Source of the DNA: Aurifilum marmelostoma
Taxonomy: Eukaryota; Ascomycota; Sordariomycetes; Diaporthales; Cryphonectriaceae
Assembly: GCA_027559495.1 (NCBI GenBank)
Contig: JAMXSV010000003.1
Coordinates: 558,001 to 622,000, forward strand
Reading direction: 5' to 3'
DNA length: 64,000 nt
The translations under genes were made by a program, and so were the position numbers. Position 1 is the stretch's first letter, and every line of letters starts with the position of its first letter. This document shows positions 32,034 to 45,681 of the stretch, piece after piece. The notes below the pieces were generated by a model that made no database searches, was not told the DNA's origin, and worked only from the letters and a program-made list of their open reading frames with translations.

Positions 32034-34783
32034 AGCTTTTGGGGCAGACAGGGTTTGGGCTACCCATGTCATTGATGGGTTGCATGCATCTCACAGGACT
32101 CCATACTTTTCCTGGTTCGCCTCTTTAGCTGAACCCCCAAGGGGCGAGCAGGAACTATGATAGCCATAGTGACAACAGAGTTAGGAGACCACCTTCTTCG
32201 ACAGCAAGGGTCTCAGTACAAAACAGCTACCTCTGATTCATGTCTCTCTCTGCTGCCATGTAGGATGAGTGATGAATGGGGTCTAGCTTGCAGCAGGGCC
32301 CCCTGCAGGTGAGACAAAGTCGTACCAGCCACACACACAGCAGCCATAAGTCCTCTCTCATCCGCCCCCCCCCTCTCGTTGTCTCTCTGTCACCTGTCAA
32401 GGGGACTTGGGAACCAAGTACTCTACTCTGCACTCGTAAGCGTAGGCTTGAACTGCAACGGTCTGACCCGCGCTTGTGCAGGAATTAATGTGCTGACCTC
32501 CACTTTTCGGGGTTTGACGGTTCACAACGACTATCGATCTGGGATCGACAAGGAGAAGCATGCATCGGTACCGAGTGGGATTTGAGCACAAAAGAACAAG
32601 CAAGGAGAGAGAGAGAGAACGGGGGGGTGGGGGAGGAGGAATGTAACTCTGGCCCTGCTAAAGTATACTCTGCAGAAAGCATTCATGGGTATGTACCATG
32701 TTACCTGGCCCTGCTGAGTACATACTTCCGGTATGGTCTCCTGTACGTTGCAGCAAAATGTGAGGAGACCCTTTTCCAACCATCACGTACAACCACCCTC
32801 TCCTCCTCCCCCTCCCCCCCCCCCCGCCCCCCGCCTGTGATCGGCGTCTCGCTTGCTATGGCCCCAGAAACGGTCATCGTTGCGACTGGCTACTGCCCGC
32901 ATTGCTCCATAAAAATCACCCTGACTTTACCTGGTCACAAGGTAGCCGGGAGGCTGAAAGTGTGCAGGGGTGTTTCCCTTTCCTGATGATGTGAGTGGTA
33001 CTTTTGGCTTTTATGCTTTTTCCGGCACTAATCTCGCGCAGCCTTTCCGAGATTCGTGCTTCCATATACTTATAAGAATAGCCGGGTGGCCCGTATCTGC
33101 AAGGGAAGATGCATTCGATTCTCGTCACTTCTCACTCCACAACTGGCAGCCTCCTCTTACTCGTCTCCTCCCCCCACCCCTCCCCCCCAATGTCTCAAAA
33201 TGTCATCTCTCTTCTGCACGACGTCTATCATCTCCTCTAAACCCCACCCCCTCCTCCCCTTTTTACTCACACGGCTCAGCCGCCTCTTGCCACTTCCTCT
33301 CTACCCATGTTCAATCACACATCAGTTTTTCTTTTTTCAGCCGGCCCCTCAAAGCGACCGCCTATTGAGATGAAGCAAGTCTTCTGAGATCCACAGGCAT
33401 ATGCGCGTTCTCGTGCGGATCTCGCCTGTCACAGCCTTTCAGGACGAGACAACAAGGGGACGACGGGGAGGCTTTTTTGCTTCTTTTCCAGGTGGGCCTC
33501 TGGGGACGGCGCAACGTGATTCTGCCCGAAATCCATGTGTATATTATTGATTCGCTTAAGCAGCGGATGGATCATCGTTGGCAACATGTCATCTATACTT
33601 GAACGGAGACATGGCGTTTTGCTTTTCCTGTCTAAGCCACTCCTCGTCACTGCTTCCTAAAGGGTCGTGTAGAACCTGTGTGGACGGTGAACATCTTGAA
33701 CTTGTACCTGTCCGTGATCGCCGTACATCGGTGACCGGGAGTGACGAGGACATTCGGAGGGATTTGTTTCAATAGTACGTCGTAGATTTTCTTGTGAGGC
33801 TGAAGTTGGCGAGAGGGAAAATGGCTTGATCACCGTCCTACTCGCCCAGCCTCTGCATTATCAAATGGCCAGATGCGATAGTTGCTTCAGGATATGATCT
33901 ACATGAAAGTCACGAGCTGCGCTCAGTGGTGAGTGTTGAGTAGAATCTCAAGCCTCTTGGCTCGTGAGATCTTGTGACCACCAAAGAACTGTGGCTTAGG
34001 TGGTGATTGCGTCTCAACCAAACAGGAAGTTCTATCAATCCATGCGAGGCCGTTGCAAGACCCAGCCACCTTGTGTGCGAACATATGCTCAACCTACCCT
34101 CAAGTCCAGCAAAAGGGGGCTTTCATCATCATCATCATCATCGCGGTCATATGACTAGACACTTACGCAGGACATGTTCCACTTATCCATTCGTATTTAC
34201 ATTTACCGTGGTTGGGCTCCTGTCGTTGTATTAATTAATTATTGTCTTGAGCAGATTCCCACTTCCACTCACCGTCGTCAAACTTAACACGATCTCCACG
34301 TCCAAGGCACATATAGTTATGATAACAACGGCTAAATTGCGCCTTCATGTTACATCGTGGACCTCCTAGAGAACTACCTGCCTCACCGCGACGTCTGTCC
34401 AGTGACCGAATTGGTTCAATCTCCGAGTCATAGTGGTATTCACCTCACAGACGGTTACTTTTTCCCCCGCAGCAGGCCTATTGCCCTAGATAAGCACCAT
34501 GATTCATAATAGGATTCATAGTCGATAGATTCTGGCCAGGCGAGGGCGAACTAGAATCATCTAGGTTCGAGTTTCCGGCCTTGCAAATGATGGCTATAGT
34601 GCCGCCATCCTATTATAGTTTTCCGCGACCAGTGTGATTGTATTGCCCTGCACCTGCAGATGGTCAAGCAATGGTTCGCTGTGCATGTTGCAGTCACAAT
34701 AATTGACACGCTCTAGTTCCTCAAGTTTTCTGCAGGGAGTTTGGTCTCTCTAAGGGTTGCTTGTGGGGTTTGACACTCTCGGT

Positions 34784-34801
34784 CCCCCCCCCCCCCCCCC
34801 C
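34784..34801. repeat. C homopolymer, 18 nt
   Basis: Uninterrupted C run, one of the longest G/C runs in the window. Confidence 0.9.
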
Positions 34802-35404
34802 TCCTTCTTTCCAGCTCATCATCCTCCATCTGGTTCCGAGCACCTTTGCCGCGACACACTTCACCATTGGTCAGCTCCCTTCCGCTCCCGCGGCAATGCT
34901 TCAAGAGCAATGCTGTAATGACGGGGCTGCTCTCTTCGTCCTAGCAATGTGTCTGCGAAACTGAATTGTGAACCTGCATTGGATGTACAATTTTGAATTG
35001 TGCGTGCATAGTGATGTGCCTCCTCAAGCCTCATTCGTACTGCTCCCAAGTCTCGGGACTTGTTCGTCCATCCCATGCGAAACACAGCATCAAAAGAAAA
35101 AAAAAAAAAGCAAGAGCTGGGGCAAAGAGCAATCACATCCCCTCCATGTCTCAGTCCCCAGACAACTCCGATAGTCGGAGGGTCATCACAGCTCCAACCC
35201 GTTATTACTATGGGGGCCAAGCCACCTGAGGCGCGCCACAGAGCCGCGTCGTCACTGCAAATGAAGCCAGGATATTCAGACCCAGGGTAAGAGTCGTCAT
35301 CTAGCCGAGCCGTCACGTTACACATATACAATACTAGATATTGGTGTAGGGTATGTGGGTTCTTTTTTTTTCTTCTTTCTTCTCCCACCCCTTTATATCC
35401 TCTC

Positions 35405-35427
35405 TTTTTTTTTTTTTTTTTTTTTTT
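35405..35427. repeat. T homopolymer, 23 nt
   Basis: T run within a pyrimidine-rich stretch that begins near 35,360. Confidence 0.9.
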
Positions 35428-37636
35428 GTTCCTTTCTTCCCGCCCTGGCTCGACAGGGTTGCTTGCGGGTATTTTATACATATCGTACGATATCGATATT
35501 TCGGGTCAAATCTCCGGAGGAGGGCCACACACTTGGGCACGACATTGGGTCTAGGATTTTGGGTTTAGGGGGAGGGGGTTGTCCTCTCGGTTATCTTGCT
35601 TTTTTTATTCTCCGTAAAATGTATTCCATTACTGGGCAGGAAATAACAACAATGTATGTGTGTACGTAGTATGCCTTTTCTGTTTTCTTTTTCTTTCCCC
35701 CTCTCTTAGGTCTTTACTCATCTTCCTGCTTCTCCACCCCCCCTTAAGCTTTTGATCTACCAAGGTGCTGACGTGTCTGGCCACTCATAGTCCGACGTCG
35801 TGGGTCGACCGTTGGACCGTGGTAGTACAACGTCTCACCAGAAAGTGAGAGTGTTCATTTCGACGAACCCGTTTCCGATCCATCCAAGGTTCCTTAAGAT
35901 GCTTTCTCCGGGGGGGGGGGAAGAGGAGAATCCCCACGGGTGCCCAAAGGAAAAGAAAGTCAACAAGGCCCCATGTAAAGATGATTAGCCGACGAGCCGC
36001 GATGCTCTGTAGGGATACTTTCACCCGTACAGGGCATGCTGCATCGTAGCGAGATTTCGAAAGAAAGGAAAACAAAATTCAACAGAAATACAAAGATACA
36101 AGTTCTTGAACGTCATCATGTACTCGGGGATACATTCATTCACCTTCCAAGACCAGAAAAATGGTCCAGGGATCCAGATCCTGCCCTTCAGCCAGGGAGT
36201 CCAAACCCAACCCTTGCGTGGTGCAGCCGCGGTAGCATCGATTCTGGATACCCCGAGAGAAGAGAAAAAGAAAAAAAAAAAAATCCAGGGACGGCGTCGG
36301 CGCTTCTGGGACACTGCCGCAGCCGCGGATGGGCGGAGAGACAACGGCAAAAAAAAAAAAAAGAAACATGATATATCGCTTGCAGAGAGCTGCCGCGCGG
36401 GAGAGGAAAGAAGCTGGCCTTGTGCTCACGTCATGTCTCGATGCCGGCGCCTGGCAAGCGACTGATCACATTTCCCGGATGCCTGTCTCTGGAATAGTTG
36501 ACGAGGTTGCTCCTTTTTTTTTTTTTTGTTTTGGACCTGAAGCTACAAGCCGTGGTAGAACCTGTGCTCCCGGCCGATGGACCTCATTCCGCTCCACCCC
36601 CCCCCCCAACGAGGCAGGCTGGAGAGAGAGAGGTGAGACCAAGAGATCCCAGACAGCCTCTTGCCCGTCATGGTCTCAAATCCCCAAGCCCGAGCAGCAA
36701 GTTGAGTGAGCGTGATCATAATAACACCGTCGGCAGCCTGCTTGATCCAGGGGCATGTGTGGCGCTGGTTCGATTGCATGTAACACGGCAGCAGCCCGCA
36801 TGTGGGCAAATTCTCAGCCGCATGATACTATTCCATGGTCGGATCAGCTCTCCCGATCGTATTCGCCTATGAACCGTCCCCTTACACAGATGCTCTTCCC
36901 GCCTGATACCTCCCGTCGTGTCCTGGCTCATGTGTGAACTATTTAGCCACAAGGTTTGCAACGAGCCAATAGTATCGACGAAGTGGGATGACTGTATCGA
37001 GGACGGGTGACGAACGAGGCGGGAACAAAATTACCAACATGGCCCCTCTCAAGCCTCCTTCTGCAGTACTGTCGCATGCAGATGATGCCCAGCCTCGGGA
37101 CAGCGGGAAAAGAACAAGCAGTGGAACGTTCGACTCTGAGGCAAGACCAACAGGGGCCACAGAGAGAAAAAAAAAAAGAGGCCACCGCCATTCACCCAGG
37201 AGCAAGCCCACGAGCGAAGCACACGCACACAGAAGAAAACCTCCACCAGGGGAGACAACACCCAGACCCGAGCCCAGCCTCTTCGCCATTCGGAAAATAG
37301 AGCACGTCCACACTTACCCACCCACCCTCGCTTCTCCAAATACTTACAACTTGCGCACCCTATAATTACGGGGAACCACGTGGAAGGTAGCGCAAACCGC
37401 ATGACCATGCCTCAAAGGACCCCTGAACCCCGTTGGCCATGGTTTGAGGCAAGGTAGCCTTGGAGGAGGAGGAAGAAAAAAAACGTGACGGATCCGGGGA
37501 GAGGAGGAGGGAGTGTACCTCATCGTCGCGTAACGAGTCGAACCCCTCTAGGGGGTGTATCCGGATATGAAACCTAGAGTAAGAGTGCTAAGCTGTATAC
37601 GTGTGTGTAAAATATGCAGAAGAAGAGAAGATAGAC

Positions 37637-37925
37637 AAAAAAAAAAAAAAAAAAAAAAAAAGACAAAAACACGAAAGATTGTGTGAGGGTCTCGTCGCCC
37701 AAGTTCATCCTGAATTTCACCATCACCCCTGGGCAGGACATCGTCCGAACTGCCCTAGCGGAGGGTAGTAGTAAGGCTCTCGGACCCGATCAACACCCCA
37801 GGCGCCCAAGATATCTCGCCCTGTAATGTAAAATGTTCGTATCAGGTCTTGTTAGTAGTTGTCGGCGTCAGTGCCCAATTTGCCCCAGCTAGCGGATCTG
37901 TCTGCAGGGGGGAATTTGTGTGTGT

Positions 37926-37957
<32 letters not shown>
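37637..37957. repeat. Opposed A25 and T31 runs about 265 bp apart
   Basis: A run of 25 A (37637-37661) and a run of 31 T (37927-37957) face each other and are complementary, so a transcript of this segment could pair into a long A-U stem closing a loop of about 265 nt. They may equally be independent slippage products. Confidence 0.85.
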
Positions 37958-38970
37958 CCCCTCCTTCCTCTCTTCTCTCTCTACTTGATCAAGAAAAATA
38001 AAAAATAAAAAATTGGATCCGCCTGGGGACAAGAAAAACAACGACAGTACATCCCTCCCCCTTCTTGATTACCCTGTATGGCTGCTATCTCAAACCACCG
38101 GGGGCCAGGCACCACACAACATACCTAGACACCGGGTGGCTTGGGGTGAATCTTCACAAGCCTTTCCGCGTGGGATCCGGGGTGTACCCATGACTGAAAC
38201 GCAGTGTGGATGGATGGAGACCTTCTAAACCTCGTGGGGCCCAAGAGAGGCAACCTCCCCCTTATGTACTATGTGTATACTGTGGTACATGGCATCTCTG
38301 TAGTGATTTGTACTTGCAATCGTGGCGGGCGAGCAACAATAATGCGGACGGACGAGCGGACAACGATTCCGAGAAAGCAGAAGAAAAAAAAACCCCCCGA
38401 GCGTAGCCGACCGCACGAGCATGGGCTTTCTGATCCCGCCATTTTGCATGTACTTGTCACGAGGACGGATGGAAGATCGTCAACCACCTCGCATCAAGGC
38501 TTTGCCCGTTTTCTCCCCTTCTTTCTCCAAATTGATAGTCAAATAGAAACTCCCACCTGAGACAGACATAGACATAACCCCCAGGCCCTCGGACCCCTGA
38601 CCTTGAGTAGTGGTGTTAAGTACCTATCTCATCACATCATGGCTCATCGTCTCCTCCTCTGTTCTCGTGTCTCTTGGTGCATGTGGTAAGCGTAGGGCCA
38701 TATCAGGCGAGATGTCCATGGATTATTAGTAGAATCCCACTCTAGTACTAAGCACATGCCATAACAGGTACATGCATATTCGCTGCTGAAGAATAATACA
38801 TTTACGATGCTAGCGAGGGAGCCAAAGGGGGGGGGGGGGCGGTCCCTCCACACGGCTCAATATCCTATATAAGCTAGTCAGCCACGCGATAATCCAGGCA
38901 AGGGGGAATCTCAATGTTTTAGTTCAAGATTAGGATGCAAAGTAGTTGACTATCCTTTTTTTTTTCTCCT

Positions 38971-38995
38971 CACACACACACACACACACACACAC
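38971..38995. repeat. (CA)n microsatellite
   Basis: About 12 CA units, following a T run and CTCCT. Confidence 0.95.
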
Positions 38996-41102
38996 TCTCT
39001 CTCTTCTGCTGCCCCTGCTGCGGTTTGGCCAGGTCAGGGGTTGTCAGAGGCTGGACTGGAACAGGTACTGGACCAAGTCGGCCATGATACCAAACGCCAC
39101 ATCGCAGGCTAGAGGCTGTTCTGTATGTGAGGCATTCGAGACCACGGGTGGACTGGCCCGCCAGCCACAGCGCCACAAGGGGGGGGGGGGAGGACTGGGG
39201 AGGGGAGGAAGGACAACAAAAAAAAAAAAAAAGAAATCTAAAAAAAGAAACATAATTGAAGAAGAAGAAGATGAGGAAGAAGAAAAGCAAGGGAGACAGA
39301 CTTCCATGATCTTTGTGATCGTTCTTGGTGCCGTGTTGATGTCTCTTTGATTCGTTTTCTTCCTTTTTCATGGCTTATGTTTCGTTCAGGTCGTGGGCAC
39401 AACAATATCCCCGTTGACATGTTGGTCCACCCCCAAAAGACCCACGAACCCAAGTCTTAGCTGACCATCCACCGCGCTCGTCTCTAGCCGATGGAGAACA
39501 TGTAAACTCGCAGCCGATAGACGGACTTCGTAATTACCACAAGGTGCTGTAGAGAATCTAGACGCGGTGAAAGGCAGCCCAGCCCGCCACCAGGACGGCT
39601 CCTCACAGCCTCGGCAGAGGGTCATTCTGCTTATCCTCCAGTATGCACTGTGACACATCAAGACCTTGGAAGCCTGCACTAGGCCCTGACGCCTTGATCG
39701 AGACATACACCCGTAGTAGGGTGCACGGGGAATTGAGAATCCCATCTCGAAGATAAGGTACTACTGTGATTACAGATAGTCTGGTGTGGGCTCTGCACCG
39801 AATATTACCAAGTCGGGTTCTCACCACGCGCGTGTTCTTTGCCGTCATTGCCGCTCCAGCTGACGAGCGGCCCAGGAGGTACATTCCAGCCCAAGCAGAC
39901 GGGGCATGGTCAGTCGGACGTCGAGTCAATTCCAGTCAGGCTCGGAACCCTGGAACCACCGGGTTCTGCACGTCCTTCCGATATACCTTACTGTTTTTAG
40001 TCTCCTCGAGACTTGGCTTTTTTTTCCCTGAAGGGTCTCCCGTAGCGTTTGATCTGGGTGACGTGCAGGCGATGACCATGCTGGAGGGATGAAGACTTAT
40101 CCTGATCGATGACGGGATCAGAGATGGGGTAGAACAGACACACCACGACCGAGGACAGGATCAGACTCGTTTGGCCGTGGGAGAGTGAATCGTGCGAGCC
40201 CCTCATATCTGAATCATATCTGCAGCTGATCACTGTCGCTGCCAGGTTATCTACAGAAAGGAGGAGGGGGGTCGGGGAAGAAGGGGGGGGGAGAAACAAA
40301 GAATCCCCTAACGGCATGCCGGCCCAAGACAGTGTTACATCGCACATCCGGGAGCCGTACCTGGCCAGACAGGCTGTCCACTAACACCACGAGGCGTGGG
40401 GGGAAGAAGGAAAAAAAAAAAAAAGGCCAGGCGGGTCATTTTCAGGGCTTAGTTAGTAGCACCTGAAAACACAGCACTTACAAGCCTACTGTAGGTACAT
40501 GAAATTCCTGTACTCGCCCTCTTCCGAAGGTCACTACTCGCTCACTACACTCACTCTTCGTCGAGTCATCCCTTTCTTCCATCGAGCCAAGAACCTTGAA
40601 AAAAAAAAAAAAAAAAAAAGGGAGGCGAGAGAGGCGGCAGTCGACAAGAAAAAGGAGAAGCACCGGGGTTTCGGAGAGTCCATCCATCATCAACTGTACA
40701 CTTGTTATTTCTCATACCATCCTACTGCAGTGTCATGACTGGAGTAAGGAGCCGTCATTTCTTGTCCTCCCACCCTCCCCTCTTGGCCGGGATGCACGCT
40801 TCTGCAGGCTGCAGGTACAGCCAGCCACCTAGGCTACCCAATCCATAGCGCAAGGCACTTGATTCAATCATGCCCACGCTAATAAAGAGCAGAGGCAGTG
40901 GTTATTTCCAGTTCAGGCAAACGTCTTGTAACTCCTCGAGGTCCAAGACCCTCGTTCCCTGCCCCCCCATGATGATTTTGGGGGCACCTGGATGGGCTGG
41001 CTGAGCAAGGAGATGCGATAGCACCAGACCGTGTTGGGTGTGGCCCTTACACAGCGTGTGATAGGCCCATCAGGACGAACACCCTTCTAGACGCGGTCCC
41101 CG

Positions 41103-41119
41103 CCCCCCCCCCCCCCCCT
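41103..41119. repeat. C homopolymer, 17 nt
   Basis: Uninterrupted C run followed by TTTCC. Confidence 0.9.
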
Positions 41120-41456
41120 TTCCTCCCAGAAAGAAAGATTGATATAATCCGCGTCATTGGAATGCTGGTCTTGATTTGGCGTTGTCTTGGTAGTAGGGTC
41201 TTGTTTAGAACCACACCAACGGACATACATAGTACTTACATAGTAGGAGAGGTGACAATTCCCCAGCGTCATGAAGACGACTGCATGGTTTCTCCTGTAA
41301 GGAGTGTGGTATACTTACGACCCAAGATGCTACCAAGCAGCTAATCCTCTCCTCCCCCACTTCGTCAGACGACAGCATCTGGTCAAACACCGGGTGAGTG
41401 TTTGTTACGCCCAAAATCGCAAGTGATGGCAGCAATGGGGGCCCCAAAAGAAAAAG

Positions 41457-41493
<37 letters not shown>
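41457..41493. repeat. A homopolymer, 37 nt
   Basis: The longest A run here; several of the spurious Lys- or Phe-rich frames on both strands come from it. Confidence 0.9.
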
Positions 41494-41494
<1 letters not shown>

Positions 41495-42098
41495 CGGAAC
41501 CCCCGGAGGACGACGACGGGTGCCGGCGGCCGCTTCGTGGAGCCCTGTGGCGCACTTGACAATGCAGACTTGTTCACTCTGCTCACTCTCCATGCCTCGA
41601 GCCGAGGCTCTCTGGGATTTTTGAAGAGACTTTCTCTGGCGGGGGGCAGAACGCCTAAAGCCAGTGTTTGTGTAAACAAAGATTATGTGCAAGAATTACT
41701 ACTAAATATAACAAAAAAAAATCGATGATGGTTTTCAGAGCATAATATCCGTGGATGCCTGGTTTTGTGCCGACTCTGGTAGTGGGTGCATTGTATGACA
41801 GAATTGTCGGCTCTCCCTCCTCCTTTCTCCACAGAAGGATTTACAGTGAGTACTTTTAACTATTGTAGTGTACTGCTGGGTAGTAGAAGGTACTGCTGCT
41901 GCTGAGGCCGAAGATGCCGGTCAGAGATAACATTAAACACGCCCGTAGGAAAGGGGCCGGGGGGTGGGGAGGGAGAGGACAGCAGGAGAAAAAGTCTCCG
42001 GTGACAGGGCCCGCCCCAGTTTGCATGAACCGCGACCACACCGGAAGACACATCCGGACCGGATTTCACCTGAGCTCCTCAAGTACTTGGTAAAGGAT

Positions 42099-42129
42099 TG
42101 TGTGTGTGTGTGTGTATGTGTGTGTGTGA
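42099..42129. repeat. (TG)n microsatellite, one interruption
   Basis: About 15 TG units with a single TATG interruption. Confidence 0.92.
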
Positions 42130-43111
42130 TGAATCCGCAGTAGGGACCAGGTCTCGAGGGAGAATTTGAAAAAGGAAACAATACCCAGACGAGACTCCTG
42201 TATACCTACCTACCTTCCACGACCGCATCGGATGGGGCAAAGATCTATACAAACAACGGGTGGGCACAAGCACCTTGGCTGTTGCGGCTCACCCCCAAGA
42301 ACGGCAATCCATTTCCTAATCTCGCAAATACCTCCGTGGGGTGAAGGAAAGGGGGGCGAGAGATGCCCGTCTGTGTGTATGTACTGTATGCATATTCGTA
42401 GATTTTTTTTATGGTGGTCTTTTTATTTTCCTGTACTCCACAAGCACGAGCAGATGGTCATTAAACGTGTTTTGTTGTCAAAAAAAAAAAAAAAAGAAAA
42501 GAAAAAAAAAAACGGTACCTCTGTGCTCTGTGGTGCCGGTTGGGCCAGGCTCCAGGATGATAACCCTACAGTACATACCATGTTAGTTGCACCATAGTAC
42601 GCCATGTCACTTGTTGCAGGTCGCAACCCCCTTGGCCCCCCCCCCTGGGAGAACCTTGAAAGACGAAACAACAAGGTCGATCAATCGGTGGCTGGGGGAC
42701 CCGCACCCAGCCCGGGAAGCACCCGAAACAAGAGTGCAACCCCGGAGAACCGTCAAGGTGGCCCCCGGCTTGCACAACGACTTGCTGGCATCCGTCCTCC
42801 TCTGTACAGCCCATCCATCACCACTTGACTGATAGATGCGTTGGTGCTGGGTGGCGGTGACAGTCAGATATTGTCACCTGCACGGCCGTTTTTTTCTTCT
42901 TCTTCTTCTTTCCTTCCCCATGGTTGTTGCTTGCCGTAATGAGTAGCCTTCCGGGAGATCACGTCGCATCAACACCCCAAAACATCGTTAGCAGCAACAG
43001 CTTGCTCTTTTGACTTTTTGTCTTGCAGGGAAAACCCCCAAGGGATGATAGTACAGATTGGGCTCCACTGTGCTTCGCTTGGCTTGTAGATCCTGAAGAA
43101 GGACACGATGG

Positions 43112-43136
43112 GAGAGAGAGAGAGAGAGAGAGAGAG
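43112..43136. repeat. (GA)n microsatellite
   Basis: About 12 uninterrupted GA units. Confidence 0.93.
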
Positions 43137-45646
43137 CATACAGCTGGTCAGAGAAGCTGCCGATATGAAGCTACATAGTAGGTCAAGAGACTGCTGACAG
43201 CAGCTCTCCAGGAAGTGCGTAGCTCGACAGGCGCTCCGAGACACCATCCCACACAGAGGACGATTTCAAGTGCGTAGAGAATATATCTTGTAAGCGGAAT
43301 ATCGACTCACTATGCCTCGGCAGCCCTCCGCTCAGGGCATCGGCATCGCGCCTATTCTATAATCGCGGATGGCGAAGAACAAGATGTGACGTCGCGGATC
43401 GCCCGCTGAACCCTACTAGTTACCCTTTTTTTCCTCTTTTTTCTTCACATCATTCTGTACATTCTCCAAAACAACCGTGTGCTACATGGTCGATCAGAGA
43501 GGTACCTGGGGCCCCTTGAGGAGTTTTTGTTCCCGAGAGAGGCCGTGCGACGGGAGTTTCCCGATGGCGTTACCCAACTTCCTTTTCCTGTCATACCCAT
43601 ATACGGATCTGGACCGGAGGGTGGCGAGATTTGAGATTCTGTGCGTCTCAGTCGAAAGAGAGAGGGAGTCATGTTCCAAGGAGATGATGCATGTGTTTCT
43701 GGTCACGAGGATGGGTGCTGCGTGTGTAATTCCGTGCTCGGTCTGGCTCAGCTGCAGGGAGCAGGCAGTTTGGTCACATCGATTAACTTCACAGGTCAAC
43801 GGAGGATTATTGGTATACCTGACAGTATCACATCCCCCTAGTTGCCCTGTCCAGGGGCAGAAGGAGGCCACTGAACACGGCACTTTCTGCCTCTCTTTCT
43901 CATATCACCAGGACAACCAATGCGACGGTCTGATCACTTCAGTCACACACTTGGGGATGACACTGCCTTGTGTAGTGTATCTACGCCCCCTTCTTGTACG
44001 AGAGAGAGGCAGTGTGCGCGTAGGAGAGTGGGTCATCTGATAATCGTGCATCGCATACGAGGCCGCAGATCAAGACAGGAGTCTCCCTCTCCGGCGGCGT
44101 GGAATGGGAATAGCGTCAGGGGTACAAGTGATCCTCTCTAAGCCCTTTTGACGCTTCTGCAGGCATTCTGGAAGACGGACAGGCACGGAATCCTTGGTAT
44201 ATTACCTGCGGTCGGAGTATTGGCCACGCGCGTTCGGGCCAGAACAGCGTCGCACCTTGCGCAACCCCACCATCCGAGCGTGCATGTCGCCTTGCCTCGG
44301 TGCGAATAGTGGCAATTCGATATCTCGGCGCGTTATGGGGGGCGAGGGAAACAAAAGCCCACACCGTTAGACCACATGACCGCTGCTCGATCCAGCTGTC
44401 CTGGACCAGTTGGGTAGCGTCATTGCCACACGGTCTTCGGAGCCGCGTGATGGTACATCGTACTCCATCGCAGGCAATGTGGATGCGGAGACGACCTTCG
44501 TGATCCATCACATGTTTTCCCTCCGTGGCCGTGCGTACGAAGCCTGGCCGGCGTGCTTGTCGCAGCAAGTACATCGACCGCCGCTCTCCTGTGTCTCTGC
44601 AGATCGCCACTCGCCATGCCTCCAGCATGGTCCCCAGTGGGGATGTGGGCATACCCGTGCAGCCACAGGCAGGCCAGACCTTTCAGAGTTTTGTTCGAGA
44701 GTTGAGGCCGAGAGGGGTAGACAAGCATCATTGCGGCAGCGGGGTGATTGAATGAGAGCTGTGCATTCACTTACCCTGTCATGTTGCACCGCAGGATACA
44801 CGATCCATGCAGATATGTGGCAGGGAAGCGGAATAGAGAGCAAGAAGAAAGGAAAGAAAGAGAGAAAGAAAAAAAAAAAGGTAATGAGTCGAAGCCAAAA
44901 CCCGGCTGGAGCCGCAGTCCATGGCAATGGAGTAAAAAGACACGGGTGCCTAAGCCGTTGTTTCCGCCCCAAGCCAAGGCTTGATCACACGCGATGTCAC
45001 CGCCTGCCCCTCTGGTTTGGTTCTGTGCGCAGTTGGTGAGCTTTTGATACAACACAATGTGATGGCCGTAGGACGGAGGGAGGAGGAGTAGTGTGGTGTA
45101 GTAGCATAGCGTGTGCAGAGAAAACAGGGAAGAAACGGTCGATAGCTGCTTCACAGCGCTTGCAGTGCCCCGACTGGGTCCCTCTCCCCGTTCCCTCAGT
45201 TGATCAGGTGGCGCCTGAGTTGCAGTGCAGGCGTGCAGCTGCAACGCTCAGGCCCTGTCCAACGTGCTGCTTAGTCGGACTAGGCCTGCAGAAGCCTGCA
45301 GGGCTCGCCTGACAGCATGCAAACCTTCTACTGTGACATCCCAACTGCCTAGTCCCCCTGGCGTCTGGCCTCTTCTCACCCCTTGCAGGTCGCCGTCCTC
45401 GGGCACCTGAACCGGATTATGGTTCTCTCGTCTGAAAAAGGCGAGGCGGAAGGTCTGCAAAGTGGATGTCATCGTAGTGCCGTCAGACGGGGTTCGCGGC
45501 AGAACGTTTTGTGAGCTGAGAGGGCGTACGTTTAGCGCGCAGGACGGCGGGCGCTGCAATGATGAGGTAGAGGCGAAGGGTTTTTGCGCGGGCGACGGGG
45601 AAGAAAGAGAATGAAACACTTGGCATGAATGTCCAGGTAGTTTTTT

Positions 45647-45681
45647 CCTTCTTCTTCTTCTTCTTCTTCTTCTTCTTCTTC
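45647..45681. repeat. (CTT)n microsatellite
   Basis: About 11 CTT units. Read on the minus strand it gives an Arg- or Lys-rich run that inflates the spurious frames there. Confidence 0.93.

Noticed and set aside
34861..35481. 206-codon minus-strand frame
   Set aside because: Starts in poly-Lys from a T run and includes poly-Phe from an A run; not credible protein.
37520..37560. tRNA-like T-arm (GGGTTCGACTC on the minus strand)
   Set aside because: The flanking bases do not pair into a T-stem and no acceptor or anticodon stem could be found. Similar hits at 36768, 53578 and 55286 failed the same test.
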